Shown: in pieces, positions 26,065 through 35,061 of the stretch | How the letters are laid out: each line of letters opens with the position of its first letter | How positions within the stretch are numbered: the first letter of the stretch is position 1 | Source: Qipengyuania qiaonensis | GTDB taxonomy: Bacteria > Pseudomonadota > Alphaproteobacteria > Sphingomonadales > Sphingomonadaceae | Assembly: GCF_019711515.1 (NCBI RefSeq) | Contig: NZ_JAIGNO010000003.1 | Coordinates: 186,001-250,000 of the forward strand | Length of the DNA: 64,000 bases | Reading direction: 5' to 3' | Program-made: the position numbers and the translations under genes | The notes under the pieces: generated by a model | What the model saw: the letters and a program-made list of their open reading frames with translations, nothing else | Databases searched by the model: none | Told to the model about the DNA's origin: nothing

Positions 26065-27546
26065 ATGCGTCGGGGAGGGATCGTTAGAATACTGGTAATG
26101 GGGACTGGCGCCAGCATGCTGGCGTTTGCTGCACCGGCTCAAGCCGATACGCTACAGGAAGCGCTTACCAAGGCATATCGCAACAACCCCACGCTACTCG
26201 CCGCGCGCGCCAACCAGCGCGCAATCGACGAGGACGTACCGATCAACAAGGCGCAGGGCATCCCAAGCATCGATGCTACGGGAAGCTACACCGAAGTTCT
26301 CAAGAAATCGCCCAACAGCTTCACCGCTCCCGACCGGATCCTGCAAATAGGCCCTACGCTGATTGTGCCGGTATATGCCGGCGGGGCGATCAAGAATTCC
26401 GTCAAGGCGGCGCGGGAGCGCGTCGACGCCGGGCAGGCAGACCTGCGCGCCATCGAAAGCGCTATCTTCAGCCAGCTCGTGGCGGCCTATATGGACGTGC
26501 TGCGCAGCGAGGCACTGGTATCGCTGGCCGCCAACCAGGTGGATGTTCTGACCGTCAACCTTCAGGCGACAAGCGACCGTTTCGAAATCGGGGATCTGAC
26601 CCGGACCGACGTCGCGCAGTCGCAATCGCGTCTGGCGCTGGCTCAGGGTGACTTGCGCAACGCGCAGGCGGCGCTGATCAATGCGCGAGAAACCTATATC
26701 CAGCTGGTGGGCGAAGCGCCGAACGAACTCCAACCTCCACCCGCGCTGCCGGGCCTTCCGGCAGATGTCGACACAGCCGTCGATATCGCGCTGGCCGGCA
26801 ATCCCGATCTGATCGCGGACAAGCAGCGCGCGCAGGCTGCCGGCTTCGACACCGAAGTGGCCGGTTCCGGTCGGCTGCCCACGGTTTCTCTTTTCGCCGG
26901 TGCCGATTACACCGATTACTTCGGTACACTGGCTGGCGGCGCGGGCGGTATCGCACAGGACGAGACCACCGCCAACGCTGGCGTCCAGATCAGCATCCCG
27001 ATCTTCCAGGGCGGGCTGCCGGCAGCCCGCCAGCGCCAGGCGCAAGCGCGCGAAACTGCAGCATTGGAACAGATCATCGCAACCGAACGCGATGTCATAG
27101 CGCAGGTGAGAGCCGCATGGTCGAGCTGGCAGGCTTCGCTCGGCGTGATCGAAAGCAGCCAGGTTGCCGTCGAAGCGGCGTCTCTCAGCCTTGAGGGTGT
27201 GCGCGCCGAGAATTCGATCGGCAGCCGTTCGATCCTCGACGTTCTCAATGCCGAGCAGGAACTGGTGGGCGCACAAGTCGAGCTCGTGACCGCTCGCCGC
27301 AACGCCTATGTCGCCGGGTTCAGCCTCCTGGCCGCCATGGGGCGCGCCGAAGCACGCGATCTCGGCTTCTTCGGCGAAGGCATGCTCTACGACCCGGTCG
27401 ACAATTACGAACGCGTGCGCGGCAAGATCTGGGATTGGGGACGGGACCCGGACCCGGTCGCCGATGCCACGCGTACCGTCGACGTTCCGGCGCCTACGGC
27501 CGATGTGCCCGAACAAGGTGAAATCGGGCTCGAACCAAGCTATTGA
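26065..27546 (+). CDS. tolC: TolC-family outer membrane efflux channel
   Basis: A 493-residue outer membrane factor with a signal peptide cleaved after AQA (residue 27) and the mature start DTLQEALTKAYRNNPTLLAA that marks the family. Two internal repeats contain long coiled-coil helices (for example AESAIFSQLVAAYMDVLRSE-like sequence near 130 and VRAENSIGSRSILDVLNAEQ near 390). It trimerises into the exit duct for RND pumps or type I secretion. The ATG follows the preceding TGA directly, so it is coupled to the PCMT-like gene. No pump subunits are nearby. Confidence 0.93.
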   Translation: MRRGGIVRILVMGTGASMLAFAAPAQADTLQEALTKAYRNNPTLLAARANQRAIDEDVPINKAQGIPSIDATGSYTEVLKKSPNSFTAPDRILQIGPTLIVPVYAGGAIKNSVKAARERVDAGQADLRAIESAIFSQLVAAYMDVLRSEALVSLAANQVDVLTVNLQATSDRFEIGDLTRTDVAQSQSRLALAQGDLRNAQAALINARETYIQLVGEAPNELQPPPALPGLPADVDTAVDIALAGNPDLIADKQRAQAAGFDTEVAGSGRLPTVSLFAGADYTDYFGTLAGGAGGIAQDETTANAGVQISIPIFQGGLPAARQRQAQARETAALEQIIATERDVIAQVRAAWSSWQASLGVIESSQVAVEAASLSLEGVRAENSIGSRSILDVLNAEQELVGAQVELVTARRNAYVAGFSLLAAMGRAEARDLGFFGEGMLYDPVDNYERVRGKIWDWGRDPDPVADATRTVDVPAPTADVPEQGEIGLEPSY

Positions 27547-27600
27547 GGTGTCTTACCGAATCGGAGCTTGCCGATTCGCCAGCAGGGGGGCCTGAACACG

Positions 27601-28074
27601 ATGCAACAACCGGGTGAACCTTCGGTCGAGGAAATTCTCGACTCCATCAAGAAGGTGATCGCGCGCGACAATCGCGAGGGCGCAATCCTCGATCGCCGCC
27701 GTCGCCTCGGCGTCCAGCCGTCGGGGGACGCGATCGGATCGGCCGACGGCGACGATGCCGAAGAAGTGCTCGAGCTGGCGGAAGAGACGGCTCTCGAAGA
27801 CCTGCCGGGCGACGAGGAAGCCGAACCCGACATGGATGCACTCACCCGCGGCGATACGCGGGAGGCGATGCGCCAGAATTTCGCTGCGCTGGCCATGCTG
27901 GCCAAGCCGGGCAAGCAACCGCAGATCGTGCGTTCCGGCGAAACCTCGCTCGAGGGACTGGTTCGCGAGATGCTCCGTCCGATGCTGGCTCAATGGCTGG
28001 ACGACAATCTGCCCGGAATGGTGGAAGACCTGGTCAAGGCCGAGATCGCGCGGATCGCGGGCAAGCGTAGCTAG
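27601..28074 (+). CDS. PopZ-like protein (DUF2497)
   Basis: A 157-residue protein with the PopZ/DUF2497 layout: an N-terminal helix with [18 protein letters not shown] (8-24), an acidic disordered middle (about 45-85, rich in Asp and Glu), and a C-terminal oligomerisation part [20 protein letters not shown] (116-134) followed by [19 protein letters not shown]. In Caulobacter PopZ forms the polar matrix that captures ParB-parS. parA, parB and parS are present 19 kb away in this window. In Caulobacterales valS usually follows; here a ferredoxin follows instead. Confidence 0.85.
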   Translation: MQQPGEPSVEEILDSIKKVIARDNREGAILDRRRRLGVQPSGDAIGSADGDDAEEVLELAEETALEDLPGDEEAEPDMDALTRGDTREAMRQNFAALAMLAKPGKQPQIVRSGETSLEGLVREMLRPMLAQWLDDNLPGMVEDLVKAEIARIAGKRS

Positions 28075-28111
28075 GACACCCGCCCGCACCTTGACTGTAA
28101 GTTCGAAATCG

Positions 28112-28465
28112 ATGCGCAAGGCCGAGGAAGCACTGGCCAAGACCGGGGGCGCTTCCGTCGAACGGCAGATTTTCCTGTGCGCCGTGTCGGAAAAGCAGAA
28201 ATGCTGCCGCCGGGACGAGGGCAAGGAAGCCTGGAATTACCTGAAAAAACGCCTGAAAGAGCTTGGCCTTGTGGGCCGCGGCGGCTCGGTTCAGCGCACC
28301 AAGGCCGACTGCCTGCAGATTTGCGAAGCAGGCCCGATCGCCGTGGTGTGGCCGGACAATGTCTGGTACCATTCCTGCCGCCCGGAAATTCTCGAAGCCA
28401 TCATCCAGCGCCATCTGATCGGCGGCGTGCCGGTCGAGGAATACCGACTGCGTCCAGCAGGCTAA
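28112..28465 (+). CDS. Thioredoxin-fold [2Fe-2S] ferredoxin
   Basis: A 117-residue protein of the (2Fe-2S) ferredoxin family with thioredoxin fold. Cysteines occur at C23, C31, C32, C67, C71 and C89. The family pattern is [17 protein letters not shown] followed by [19 protein letters not shown] and WYHSC. Four of the six should bind the cluster. Partners are unknown. It is 37 bp after the PopZ-like gene on the same strand. Its TAA stop overlaps the convergent gene's stop. Confidence 0.87.
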   Translation: MRKAEEALAKTGGASVERQIFLCAVSEKQKCCRRDEGKEAWNYLKKRLKELGLVGRGGSVQRTKADCLQICEAGPIAVVWPDNVWYHSCRPEILEAIIQRHLIGGVPVEEYRLRPAG

Positions 28466-28752
28466 TCGTCGTCGCTGAGCGGATCTTCGATGGATTCGTC
28501 GTGCCCCGTGCCCGACGACAGGAATACCAGCCCCATAAGCGCGCTCGTCAGCAGCATGGTGAAACCGATGCCGAGGGCGGATGCGATATAGTAGTGGATC
28601 GAGATTTCCTCGTCGCCATGCTTGTACAGCAAGGCCAGCGCAACGATCACCACACCGACCGTCAGCAGGAACATGAACCGCATGATCCGCCGATAGCGCG
28701 CCCAGGCAAAGGCGGCCTTTTCCGGATCGTCGAGGGGTGATTTGCGTACCAT
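28462..28752 (-). CDS. Two-helix membrane protein of unknown function
   Basis: A 96-residue protein with a charged N-terminus, a helix at about 25-43 ([18 protein letters not shown]) and another at about 55-78 ([21 protein letters not shown]), and a very acidic C-terminus ([12 protein letters not shown]). I recognise no characterised family; similar proteins are found widely in sphingomonads. The stop shares two bases with the ferredoxin stop (CTAA). It is divergent from the CBS gene across 116 bp. Confidence 0.75.
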   Translation of the reverse strand: MVRKSPLDDPEKAAFAWARYRRIMRFMFLLTVGVVIVALALLYKHGDEEISIHYYIASALGIGFTMLLTSALMGLVFLSSGTGHDESIEDPLSDDD

Positions 28753-28868
28753 CGCCGGCGGACATGGCGGCCCATGGACGACTATTCAACGTCGCCCCGC
28801 ACGCGATTCGCTTTTTCCCCGCAGAAATGGCATTCTTGCTGCACGGCAAATAGGAGAGGAGAGGTCGT

Positions 28869-29300
28869 ATGGAAATCAGTCGTCTGATCGAAGGGCGTGC
28901 GAGTTCGGACATCATATCTTCTTCCGTCGAGACGCCCGTTCGCGACGCCGTCAAGCTCCTCGCGTCGAGGCGCATCGGTGCGATTCCGGTTGTCGAAGGT
29001 GGGCAGATCGTCGGCATCTTCTCCGAGCGCGATGTGGTCTATCGGCTGGCCGACGAGGGCGAGGCATGTCTGTCGCGTCCGCTCGGCGAAGTGATGACAT
29101 CGCCGGCCATAACCGTCGAGCGTTCGACCACGCTTCTCGACGCGCTCGCCCTGATGACGCGCCGCCGTATCCGGCATTTGCCGGTGGTCGAGGGGGACGT
29201 GATGTGCGGGTTCATTTCGATCGGCGACCTGGTCAAGGCGCGTCTGGAAGAAATCCAGCATGAAGCCGAAGCCATGCGCGAGTATATCCGGACCGCTTGA
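28869..29300 (+). CDS. Tandem CBS-domain protein
   Basis: A 143-residue protein consisting of a CBS pair and little else: the first CBS domain covers about 12-60 (RIGAIPVVEGGQIVGIFSERD) and the second about 76-130 (RRIRHLPVVEGDVMCGFISI), each with the usual D-V/L loop. CBS pairs bind adenosine nucleotides and act as energy sensors. There is no attached enzyme, so it probably regulates another protein. AGGAGAGG lies directly before the ATG. The next gene follows after 31 bp. Confidence 0.9.
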   Translation: MEISRLIEGRASSDIISSSVETPVRDAVKLLASRRIGAIPVVEGGQIVGIFSERDVVYRLADEGEACLSRPLGEVMTSPAITVERSTTLLDALALMTRRRIRHLPVVEGDVMCGFISIGDLVKARLEEIQHEAEAMREYIRTA

Positions 29301-29331
29301 GAGTGCCGGCTCCACTCCCTACATCGCCAGC

Positions 29332-29658
29332 ATGACGACACCCTCCCTGACCGATGCGGCGGCTGCACGCATTGCCGCGATTGCCAAGAAGCAGGCGAAG
29401 CCTGCGATCCTGCGGCTGTCCGTCGAAGGCGGTGGGTGTTCCGGGTTCCAGTACCGGTTCGGTCTGGCCGACGCAGCCGAAGACGACGATTCGGTGAGCG
29501 AGAACGCTGGGGTCAAACTGGTGGTCGATTCGGTCAGTCTCGACCTCGTAGCCGGTAGCACGGTCGATTTCGTCGAATCGCTTGGCGGTGCCGCATTTCG
29601 CGTAGAGAACCCGCAAGCGGCAGCCGGCTGCGGCTGCGGATCGAGCTTCGGCATTTAG
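29332..29658 (+). CDS. A-type Fe-S carrier (IscA/ErpA family)
   Basis: A 108-residue HesB/IscA protein, the second A-type carrier in the window. The cysteine ligands are C36 in EGGGCSGFQYRF and C100 and C102 in AGCGCGSSF. The SGFQY sequence resembles ErpA/IscA more than SufA. ATG at 29332 places the first residues MTTPSLTDAAA in family register. Downstream, xth follows after 37 bp. Two carriers in one genome usually divide targets, but which proteins each serves cannot be read from the sequence. Confidence 0.9.
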   Translation: MTTPSLTDAAAARIAAIAKKQAKPAILRLSVEGGGCSGFQYRFGLADAAEDDDSVSENAGVKLVVDSVSLDLVAGSTVDFVESLGGAAFRVENPQAAAGCGCGSSFGI

Positions 29659-29695
29659 ATTAGACCCGCGCGAACCTTTCGGGCATCAGGCGCGC

Positions 29696-30481
29696 ATGCG
29701 TATCGCCAGCTTCAATATCAACGGCATCAAGGCCCGCCTGCCGCGTCTGAAGGAATGGCTTGAGGAGACTCGTCCCACCGTCGCCTGCCTGCAGGAAATC
29801 AAGACGATGGATGACGGTTTCCCGGCCGACGAGTTCGAGGCGATCGGCTACAAGGCCATCTGGCACGGACAGAAAAGCTTCAACGGCGTCGCCATCCTGG
29901 CCGATGGTGTAGAGCCCAGGGAAATCAAGCGCGGGCTGGGGATCGACGGCCCGAAGGACGGCGAGGGTGAGCAGGCCCGGTATCTCGAAGCAGAGGTCAA
30001 CGGCGTGCGGATCTGCAATCTCTATCTGCCAAACGGCAATCCGCATCCAGGGCCCAAGTTTGACTATAAACTTGCCTGGATGAAGAAGCTGCGCGAGCGC
30101 ATGCAAGAGATCTGGAAAGACGAGATTCCCGCCATCGTGCTGGGCGATTTCAACGTGATTCCCGAAGACAAGGACGTCTGGTCGGTGCGGGCCATGGCAG
30201 ACGATGCGCTGATGCAGCTCGAATCGCGCGACGCCTATTCAGGCTTCCTCGCCGATGGATGGACCGACGCGATCGATACGCTCAATCCGCGAGGCGGAGT
30301 GTGGACCTATTGGGACTACCAGGCTGGCGCATGGCAGCGGGACCATGGTTTCCGCATCGACCACCTTCTCCTCTCTCCCGAACTGGCCGACCGAATGACT
30401 GCATCCGGGGTCGACAAGGAATATCGGGGAAGGGAGAAGGCCAGCGACCATACGCCCGTCTGGGTCGAGCTGCGCGATTAG
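29696..30481 (+). CDS. xth: Exodeoxyribonuclease III (AP endonuclease)
   Basis: A 261-residue ExoIII-family enzyme for base excision repair. It cuts abasic sites and trims 3' blocked ends. MRIASFNINGIKARL opens the protein, the metal-binding E34 is in CLQEIK, the catalytic loop is VLGDFNVIPEDKD, and the C-terminal SDHTPVWVEL carries the active-site histidine. RDHGFRIDHLLLS is also conserved. It follows the IscA gene on the same strand. A symmetric hairpin lies just after the stop. Confidence 0.96.
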   Translation: MRIASFNINGIKARLPRLKEWLEETRPTVACLQEIKTMDDGFPADEFEAIGYKAIWHGQKSFNGVAILADGVEPREIKRGLGIDGPKDGEGEQARYLEAEVNGVRICNLYLPNGNPHPGPKFDYKLAWMKKLRERMQEIWKDEIPAIVLGDFNVIPEDKDVWSVRAMADDALMQLESRDAYSGFLADGWTDAIDTLNPRGGVWTYWDYQAGAWQRDHGFRIDHLLLSPELADRMTASGVDKEYRGREKASDHTPVWVELRD

Positions 30482-30497
30482 CGTGAATGGCGTACGA

Positions 30498-30523
30498 AGG
30501 GCCGCCACATCAATGGCGGCCCT
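30498..30523. terminator. Symmetric hairpin between convergent xth and SleB-type gene
   Basis: AGGGCCGCCA (30498-30507) and TGGCGGCCCT (30514-30523) are perfectly complementary over ten bases with a six-base loop. It lies between two convergent stops. There is no T-tract on either side, so it may be a protective 3' hairpin or a Rho-assisted terminator serving both genes. Confidence 0.6.
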
Positions 30524-30544
30524 CCGATGGAATTCCGGTTTGTC

Positions 30545-31204
30545 TCAGCGGTAGAAGACGTGCGTGTCGATCGTGGCGAGCGCGACCTTGCGGTGACTCC
30601 AGACGGGACGGACATAGTTGGCGTGGAAGAACAGGGCATCGCTCGCCAGACTGTCCCACAGACCGCGATGCGCAATGCGGGCAATGGCCTCGGCGCGCTT
30701 CCATGCGGTCGAACCGGTCCGGATATGCGGCATGCGCCCACGTTTCACGAAGGAGAACTGCGAACGCTGATAGACGACACCGCAATAGCTGGAAGGAAAC
30801 CGGTTGTCTTCGGCGCGATTGATGATGACTTGCGCCACCGCAAGCTGGCCGTCGAGCGGCTCGCCGCGCGATTCGAAATAGACCGCGCCTGCAAGGCAGC
30901 GCAGTTCTTCCGAAAGCTGGCCCGTGGTAGGCATCTGCGAGACGAGCTCGCGCAGGCTGTCAGCCTGCGGCACATCGTCGCTGGAATCTCTGGATGGAAC
31001 TTCCGCGTCTTCGGGAAGTTCTTGCACCACCGGCTTTTCTACGAAGACAGGCACCACCTCTTCGGTAAGCTGTGCCTCGGCGGCGGTAACTTCGGTTGCT
31101 TGCGCCGCAACCTGGGCATTGGCTCCGGAACCCTCGGCTCCGGCAAGAATGGTCAAGGCAGTCGCCGCGACAATCGCGGAGAAACCGGTAGTCTTGCGAA
31201 TCAT
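30545..31204 (-). CDS. SleB-type cell wall hydrolase
   Basis: A 219-residue exported protein with a signal peptide cleaved near ANA (about residue 30), a low-complexity acidic linker (about 35-90), and a C-terminal Hydrolase_2/SleB domain. The catalytic glutamate is in the conserved VYFESRGEPLDGQLAVAQVI, and YCGVVYQRSQFSF follows in family order. These enzymes are lytic transglycosylase-like peptidoglycan hydrolases; in non-sporulating alphaproteobacteria they probably act in wall remodelling. ATG at 31204 is used rather than a TTG four codons upstream. Confidence 0.9.
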   Translation of the reverse strand: MIRKTTGFSAIVAATALTILAGAEGSGANAQVAAQATEVTAAEAQLTEEVVPVFVEKPVVQELPEDAEVPSRDSSDDVPQADSLRELVSQMPTTGQLSEELRCLAGAVYFESRGEPLDGQLAVAQVIINRAEDNRFPSSYCGVVYQRSQFSFVKRGRMPHIRTGSTAWKRAEAIARIAHRGLWDSLASDALFFHANYVRPVWSHRKVALATIDTHVFYR

Positions 31205-31404
31205 TTTTACTGACAACTAAGCGGTGAGCGGTCTGTCGCAGGTCGGGACCCATGGCGCGTTGGTTGCGTCCTGGATGGCGGATCTTTCGCGGGCCTGCCG
31301 GCCACCCCCCGTCTGCGTGCTAGCGTACCGACCCCATTGCCGTTTCACACCGCCTGCGCATCGAAGTTCCGCGGCCAAATAGTCGCAAATGAAATCAAGT
31401 CAAG

Positions 31405-31740
31405 TTAATGGCCGCCCCTTGCGATGAACCGTTCCGCATTTTCGACATCCAGTTCCACCATCCAGCAATCCGGGTCGGAAAGCCGCCGTCGCGCCAGATA
31501 TTCCTCAAATTCTCTTGTATTTTCATCGTCTTGGTCGCGCGTGCACACGAATATACGCGAGCCGTCGAGTTGTGGCATGCGTTCCCACAGGCGGGTATTT
31601 CTGCCACTATGCGTGGTTAACAGCAGAATGGTTCCCGCATCTCTTTCGCCCTTCTGCAGGACCATACCAAAGCCGCCAGCCGCTTCTGCTGCGCGGATGA
31701 GGCCGGAAACCTCGACGTGGGCGGGCAGGCGCGCATCCAT
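31405..31740 (-). CDS. DUF1491 family protein
   Basis: A 111-residue cytoplasmic protein of the alphaproteobacterial DUF1491 family: MDARLPAHVEVSGLIRAAEA, then GGFGMVLQKGERDAGTILLL and a terminal DCWMVELDVENAERFI. The function is unknown. ATG at 31740 lies 5 bp after the stop of the thioesterase gene, so the two are probably cotranscribed. The 200 bp to its left (31205-31404) hold no gene and presumably the SleB-type promoter. Confidence 0.82.
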   Translation of the reverse strand: MDARLPAHVEVSGLIRAAEAAGGFGMVLQKGERDAGTILLLTTHSGRNTRLWERMPQLDGSRIFVCTRDQDDENTREFEEYLARRRLSDPDCWMVELDVENAERFIARGGH

Positions 31741-31745
31741 GTCCT

Positions 31746-32210
31746 TCAGCCGCCGACGAGATAGCCGGGCAGGCTGGACAGCGCGATGTGCGACCGCATG
31801 AAGGTACCGGTTCCCCGACCGATCTCGTCGCCTTCGGCATCGACCAGTCGCGATTCGGCGACAAACACGCGTTTGCGCCCACTGACCCAACGCCCTTCTG
31901 CAACAACCCGACCGACCCGCACCGGCTTGGTGAAGTGCAGGTTGAACGACGTCGTCAGGAGGAAGCGATCCGTCACGAAGGTATTGGCTGCGTAGAACGC
32001 CGCATCGTCGAGCATTTTGAAATAGATCGTGCCGTGTGCCGCGCCTGCCGCATGATAGACTTTCTCGGTCACATCGAAAGTGATCCGAGCCGCGCCTTCG
32101 CCGGTAATGTCCAGATGCGAATCGAACACGGCATTGACCGGCGCCGAAGCGTAGAGGCTTTCCAGCGCCCGATGGTGACGCTGCGCCCCGCTGGATGCGG
32201 CCCCGGTCAT
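31746..32210 (-). CDS. PaaI-family thioesterase (hotdog fold)
   Basis: A 154-residue hotdog-fold protein of the PaaI/YdiI type. GAAHGTIYFKMLDDAAFYAAN contains the family HGxxxxxLDxA pattern with the active-site acidic residue. A long strand, SFNLHFTKPVRVGRVVAEGR, follows. It probably hydrolyses an acyl-CoA; the acyl group is unknown. ATG at 32210 is preceded by GGGAGA. It starts 16 bp after the hpf stop and ends 5 bp before the DUF1491 gene. Confidence 0.87.
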   Translation of the reverse strand: MTGAASSGAQRHHRALESLYASAPVNAVFDSHLDITGEGAARITFDVTEKVYHAAGAAHGTIYFKMLDDAAFYAANTFVTDRFLLTTSFNLHFTKPVRVGRVVAEGRWVSGRKRVFVAESRLVDAEGDEIGRGTGTFMRSHIALSSLPGYLVGG

Positions 32211-32226
32211 AGCTGCCTGTTCTCCC

Positions 32227-32796
32227 TTAACGGGGCTCGACCCAGCCGATCGAACCATCATGGCGGCGATAGACCATGTTGTGCTCCCCGCTACCCGCAT
32301 TCTTGAACAGCAGTCCGTTGGCGTTCTGCAGGTCGAGCAGCATCACCGCATCGGCAACGGTGCATTCGGGAATCATCGCTTTCGTCTCGGCAACCACAAG
32401 CGGGCTGTCGGCCGCGATTTCCTCGTCGCTGTCGATCTCGGGTGCCGCGAGAATCGTATAGGCCGCCTCCGCCTCGCGCACGGCGTGCGCAGCCTGTTCG
32501 TGCCGATCCTGAATCCGTCGCTTGTACCGGCGCAGCTGCTTTTCGATCTTGTTCGCGGCAGCATCGAACGCCTGGTGGACGTCGTGCGCTTCGGCATGAC
32601 CTTTCAGGATCAGGCCCTGCATCACATGCGTCACGATATCGGAAGTGAATGCTCCGCCGGGGCCCTTGCCGAACGTGACGTGAGACGAGATCGCGCGGTT
32701 GAAATACTTGTCGACGATGGAGTTCAACCGATCGCCGACATGCTCTTGCAGGGCTGCGCCGGTGTCGATCTGGTGGCCGGAAACGCGAATGTCCAT
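32227..32796 (-). CDS. hpf: Long-form ribosome hibernation promoting factor
   Basis: A 189-residue HPF. The N-terminal S30AE domain (1 to about 100) starts MDIRVSGHQIDTGAALQEHV and the C-terminal HPF domain (about 130-187) has AMIPECTVADAVMLLDLQNA, NGLLFKNAGSGEHNMVYRR and DGSIGWVEPR. Long HPFs dimerise 70S ribosomes into inactive 100S in stationary phase. GGAGAAAACGACAAG precedes ATG 32796. It lies in the dnaQ-hpf-thioesterase-DUF1491 series on the minus strand, with a 77-bp gap after dnaQ. Confidence 0.95.
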   Translation of the reverse strand: MDIRVSGHQIDTGAALQEHVGDRLNSIVDKYFNRAISSHVTFGKGPGGAFTSDIVTHVMQGLILKGHAEAHDVHQAFDAAANKIEKQLRRYKRRIQDRHEQAAHAVREAEAAYTILAAPEIDSDEEIAADSPLVVAETKAMIPECTVADAVMLLDLQNANGLLFKNAGSGEHNMVYRRHDGSIGWVEPR

Positions 32797-32873
32797 CTTG
32801 TCGTTTTCTCCTTTATCGTCCCCCGTGCGATCCCAACTCACCCGTCATCCGTCGGTTTCCCCATGGCTGCAAC

Positions 32874-33554
32874 TCAGCCCCAAAGCGGGTTCTCGATCCC
32901 GGCCATGAATTCCCTGTGTCGGACAAGCTCTGCATCGCTGGCCGCATGCGGTCGCGGCGGACGCCGTGGGCCATCGGGCGAACTGCGCGTCGCGGAAACG
33001 CCGGCCGTTCGAGCCGCTTCGGCCGCCAGTTCGAGGCCGATCTGACGCCCACCCTTGAGCTCGACATAGACCTGCGCAAGCAATTCCGCGTCGAGCAGCG
33101 CACCGTGCTTCACGCGGTGGCTGCGGTCGATGCCGTAGCGGGTGCACAAGGCGTCGAGCGAAAGCTTTGCCCCCGGATGCCGTTTGCGAGCAAGTGCCAC
33201 GGTATCGACCATCCGATCGGTCGACACCGGCTTCATCTCGATGAGCGCCAGCTCCGCATTCAGAAAGCCGAAATCGAACCCCGCATTATGGGCAACCAAT
33301 GGCGAATCGCCGAGAAACTCCAGCAGCTCTTCGGCAAGATCGCGAAACAGTGGCTTGTCCGACAAAAAAGTTGCCGAAAGGCCATGCACGGCTTCGGCAC
33401 CGGCAGGCATGTCCCGTTCGGGATTGAAATAGGCATGGTAGCTGTTGCCGGTGGTGACGAGATTGACCATCTCAATGCAGCCAATCTCGACCATTCGGTC
33501 CCCGGCCTTGGGGTCGAGGCCGGTCGTTTCGGTGTCGAACACGATTTCGCGCAT
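32874..33554 (-). CDS. dnaQ: DNA polymerase III epsilon subunit (3'-5' proofreading exonuclease)
   Basis: A 226-residue DnaQ. The DEDDh exonuclease motifs are intact: D7 and E9 in VFDTETTG, D94 in HNAGFDFGFL, H150 and D155 in VKHGALLDAELLAQVY. It proofreads replication as part of the Pol III core. The C-terminal 45 residues, which bind the alpha subunit, are less conserved and proline-rich. ATG at 33554 starts MREIVFDTETTG as in other bacteria. It sits with coaE next to the origin, as is usual in alphaproteobacteria. Confidence 0.96.
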   Translation of the reverse strand: MREIVFDTETTGLDPKAGDRMVEIGCIEMVNLVTTGNSYHAYFNPERDMPAGAEAVHGLSATFLSDKPLFRDLAEELLEFLGDSPLVAHNAGFDFGFLNAELALIEMKPVSTDRMVDTVALARKRHPGAKLSLDALCTRYGIDRSHRVKHGALLDAELLAQVYVELKGGRQIGLELAAEAARTAGVSATRSSPDGPRRPPRPHAASDAELVRHREFMAGIENPLWG

Positions 33555-33595
33555 CGAATCTTGTATCGGCCTCACGTCTCTAGATTACAAGAGGG

Positions 33596-34210
33596 TTACA
33601 ACCCGCGGGAGTATGCTCCTGCGGCGCGCAATTCCTCAACCAGTGCAATTACAGCGTGTTCGGTGACCTCGAGGGCAGTGCCGGTATCGATCACATGGTC
33701 CGCACGGGCACGCTTTTCCGCGTCGGGCGTCTGGAGACCGCGAATATGGGCGAACTTGTCTTCGGTCATCCCGGGACGAGCCAACACGCGGCGACGCTGC
33801 GCTTCCGCTGGCGCCGAAACGACGACCACGCGGTCAACCGCGTCGACGCCGCCCTTCTCGAACAGCAGGGGAATGTCGAACACGACCATCGGTTCGCCGG
33901 CGTGTTCGATCAGGAAGGCTTCGCGTTTCCGCGCCACTGCCGGGTGAACGATCGCCTCGAGCCGGGCAAGCTGTTCGGGATCGCCGAACACCTGTGCGCC
34001 CAGCTTGTCTCGCGACACCCCACCCGCATCCGTGCTGCCGGGGAACGCCGCTTCGATCGCAGCTATCAACTCGCCGTCCGGCCCCTGCATGGCGCGCACT
34101 TCGGCGTCGGCGTCGAAAACGGGCACGCCCGCCGCCTCGAACATCGCCGCAACGGTCGATTTGCCCATGCCGATCGAGCCGGTCAGGCCGACTATCAGCG
34201 GGCGGGTCAT
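33596..34210 (-). CDS. coaE: Dephospho-CoA kinase
   Basis: A 204-residue kinase that catalyses the last step of CoA synthesis. The P-loop GSIGMGKST is at 11-19, DADAEVRAM follows near 33, and FDIPLLFEKGG and HVIDTGTALEVTE are family hallmarks. The ATG at 34210 overlaps the aroE stop (ATGA). The larger open frame upstream is shadow sequence of aroE. dnaQ follows after 41 bp, a well-known gene pair. Confidence 0.96.
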   Translation of the reverse strand: MTRPLIVGLTGSIGMGKSTVAAMFEAAGVPVFDADAEVRAMQGPDGELIAAIEAAFPGSTDAGGVSRDKLGAQVFGDPEQLARLEAIVHPAVARKREAFLIEHAGEPMVVFDIPLLFEKGGVDAVDRVVVVSAPAEAQRRRVLARPGMTEDKFAHIRGLQTPDAEKRARADHVIDTGTALEVTEHAVIALVEELRAAGAYSRGL

Positions 34211-35061
34211 GCCGTAAGCCTTTCGCGCAGCTCGGCATCGTGTTCGCGGGGAGGTTCGACGCCGAAAAAGTAAGTGAAGGCCGCGGCGGCCTGGCCGATC
34301 AGCATGCCGAGGCCGTCGATCGTTTCGAACCCGGCGACGCGGGCATCCTTGAGAAAAGGCGTGTCCACGGGATCGGTGACGATGTCGTAGGCCACCGACC
34401 CAGGCGGCGCGTGACTCCAGTCGAAAGCAAGCGGCGGCTGACCGCGCATCCCTAGCGGAGTCGCATTGACGATCAGATCGCAGCAACCCTGGCGGTCGTC
34501 GAAAGCGAAGTCGGTGGCCTGCGCGAAATGATCGAGCAGGGCGACGTGGTGTTCCTTTCCCGGATCGAGCTCTTCGAGCAAAGCGCGTGCCTTGTCGGGA
34601 TCGCGGCCCGCGAGAACTAGTGTGAATCCCGCTCCCGCTAGCCCGGCGACGATTGCCCGGGCGGCACCTCCCGTTCCCAGAACCCGCGCCATACGAAAGT
34701 AATGCTGGTTGCGCAGCCGATCCGTGAGGGGCCCGAGAAAACCTGCGACATCGGTATTGCGACCGATCAAACGACCATCGGGCCCCTTTACTACCGTGTT
34801 CACAGCGCCGACGCGTTTGGCGAGCGGCTCCAGCCGATCGAGTATCGGCATGATGGCCTGTTTGTGCGGCATGGTAACGTTGCAACCGCGCCAGTCGGGG
34901 TCTTCGCGCCCACGAGTGATGTATTCGCGCAGCCTGTCTGCCGTAACATGCGTAGCCCGATATTCGGCATCCAGCCCCAGCTTCTCGATCCAGAACCCAT
35001 GGATCACCGGCGATTTCGACTGGATGATCGGGTCGCCGATCACTTCGGCGTAGCGAGTCAC
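34207..35061 (-). CDS. aroE: Shikimate dehydrogenase
   Basis: A 284-residue AroE that reduces 3-dehydroshikimate with NADPH in aromatic amino acid synthesis. The substrate residues are S15 and S17 in QSKSP, catalytic K67 in NVTMPHK, and D104 in GRNTDVAGF. The NADP loop is [12 protein letters not shown]. The start is GTG at 35061, overlapping the maf stop (GTGA). A normal-length enzyme in the maf-aroE-coaE-dnaQ order. Confidence 0.96.
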   Translation of the reverse strand: MTRYAEVIGDPIIQSKSPVIHGFWIEKLGLDAEYRATHVTADRLREYITRGREDPDWRGCNVTMPHKQAIMPILDRLEPLAKRVGAVNTVVKGPDGRLIGRNTDVAGFLGPLTDRLRNQHYFRMARVLGTGGAARAIVAGLAGAGFTLVLAGRDPDKARALLEELDPGKEHHVALLDHFAQATDFAFDDRQGCCDLIVNATPLGMRGQPPLAFDWSHAPPGSVAYDIVTDPVDTPFLKDARVAGFETIDGLGMLIGQAAAAFTYFFGVEPPREHDAELRERLTA

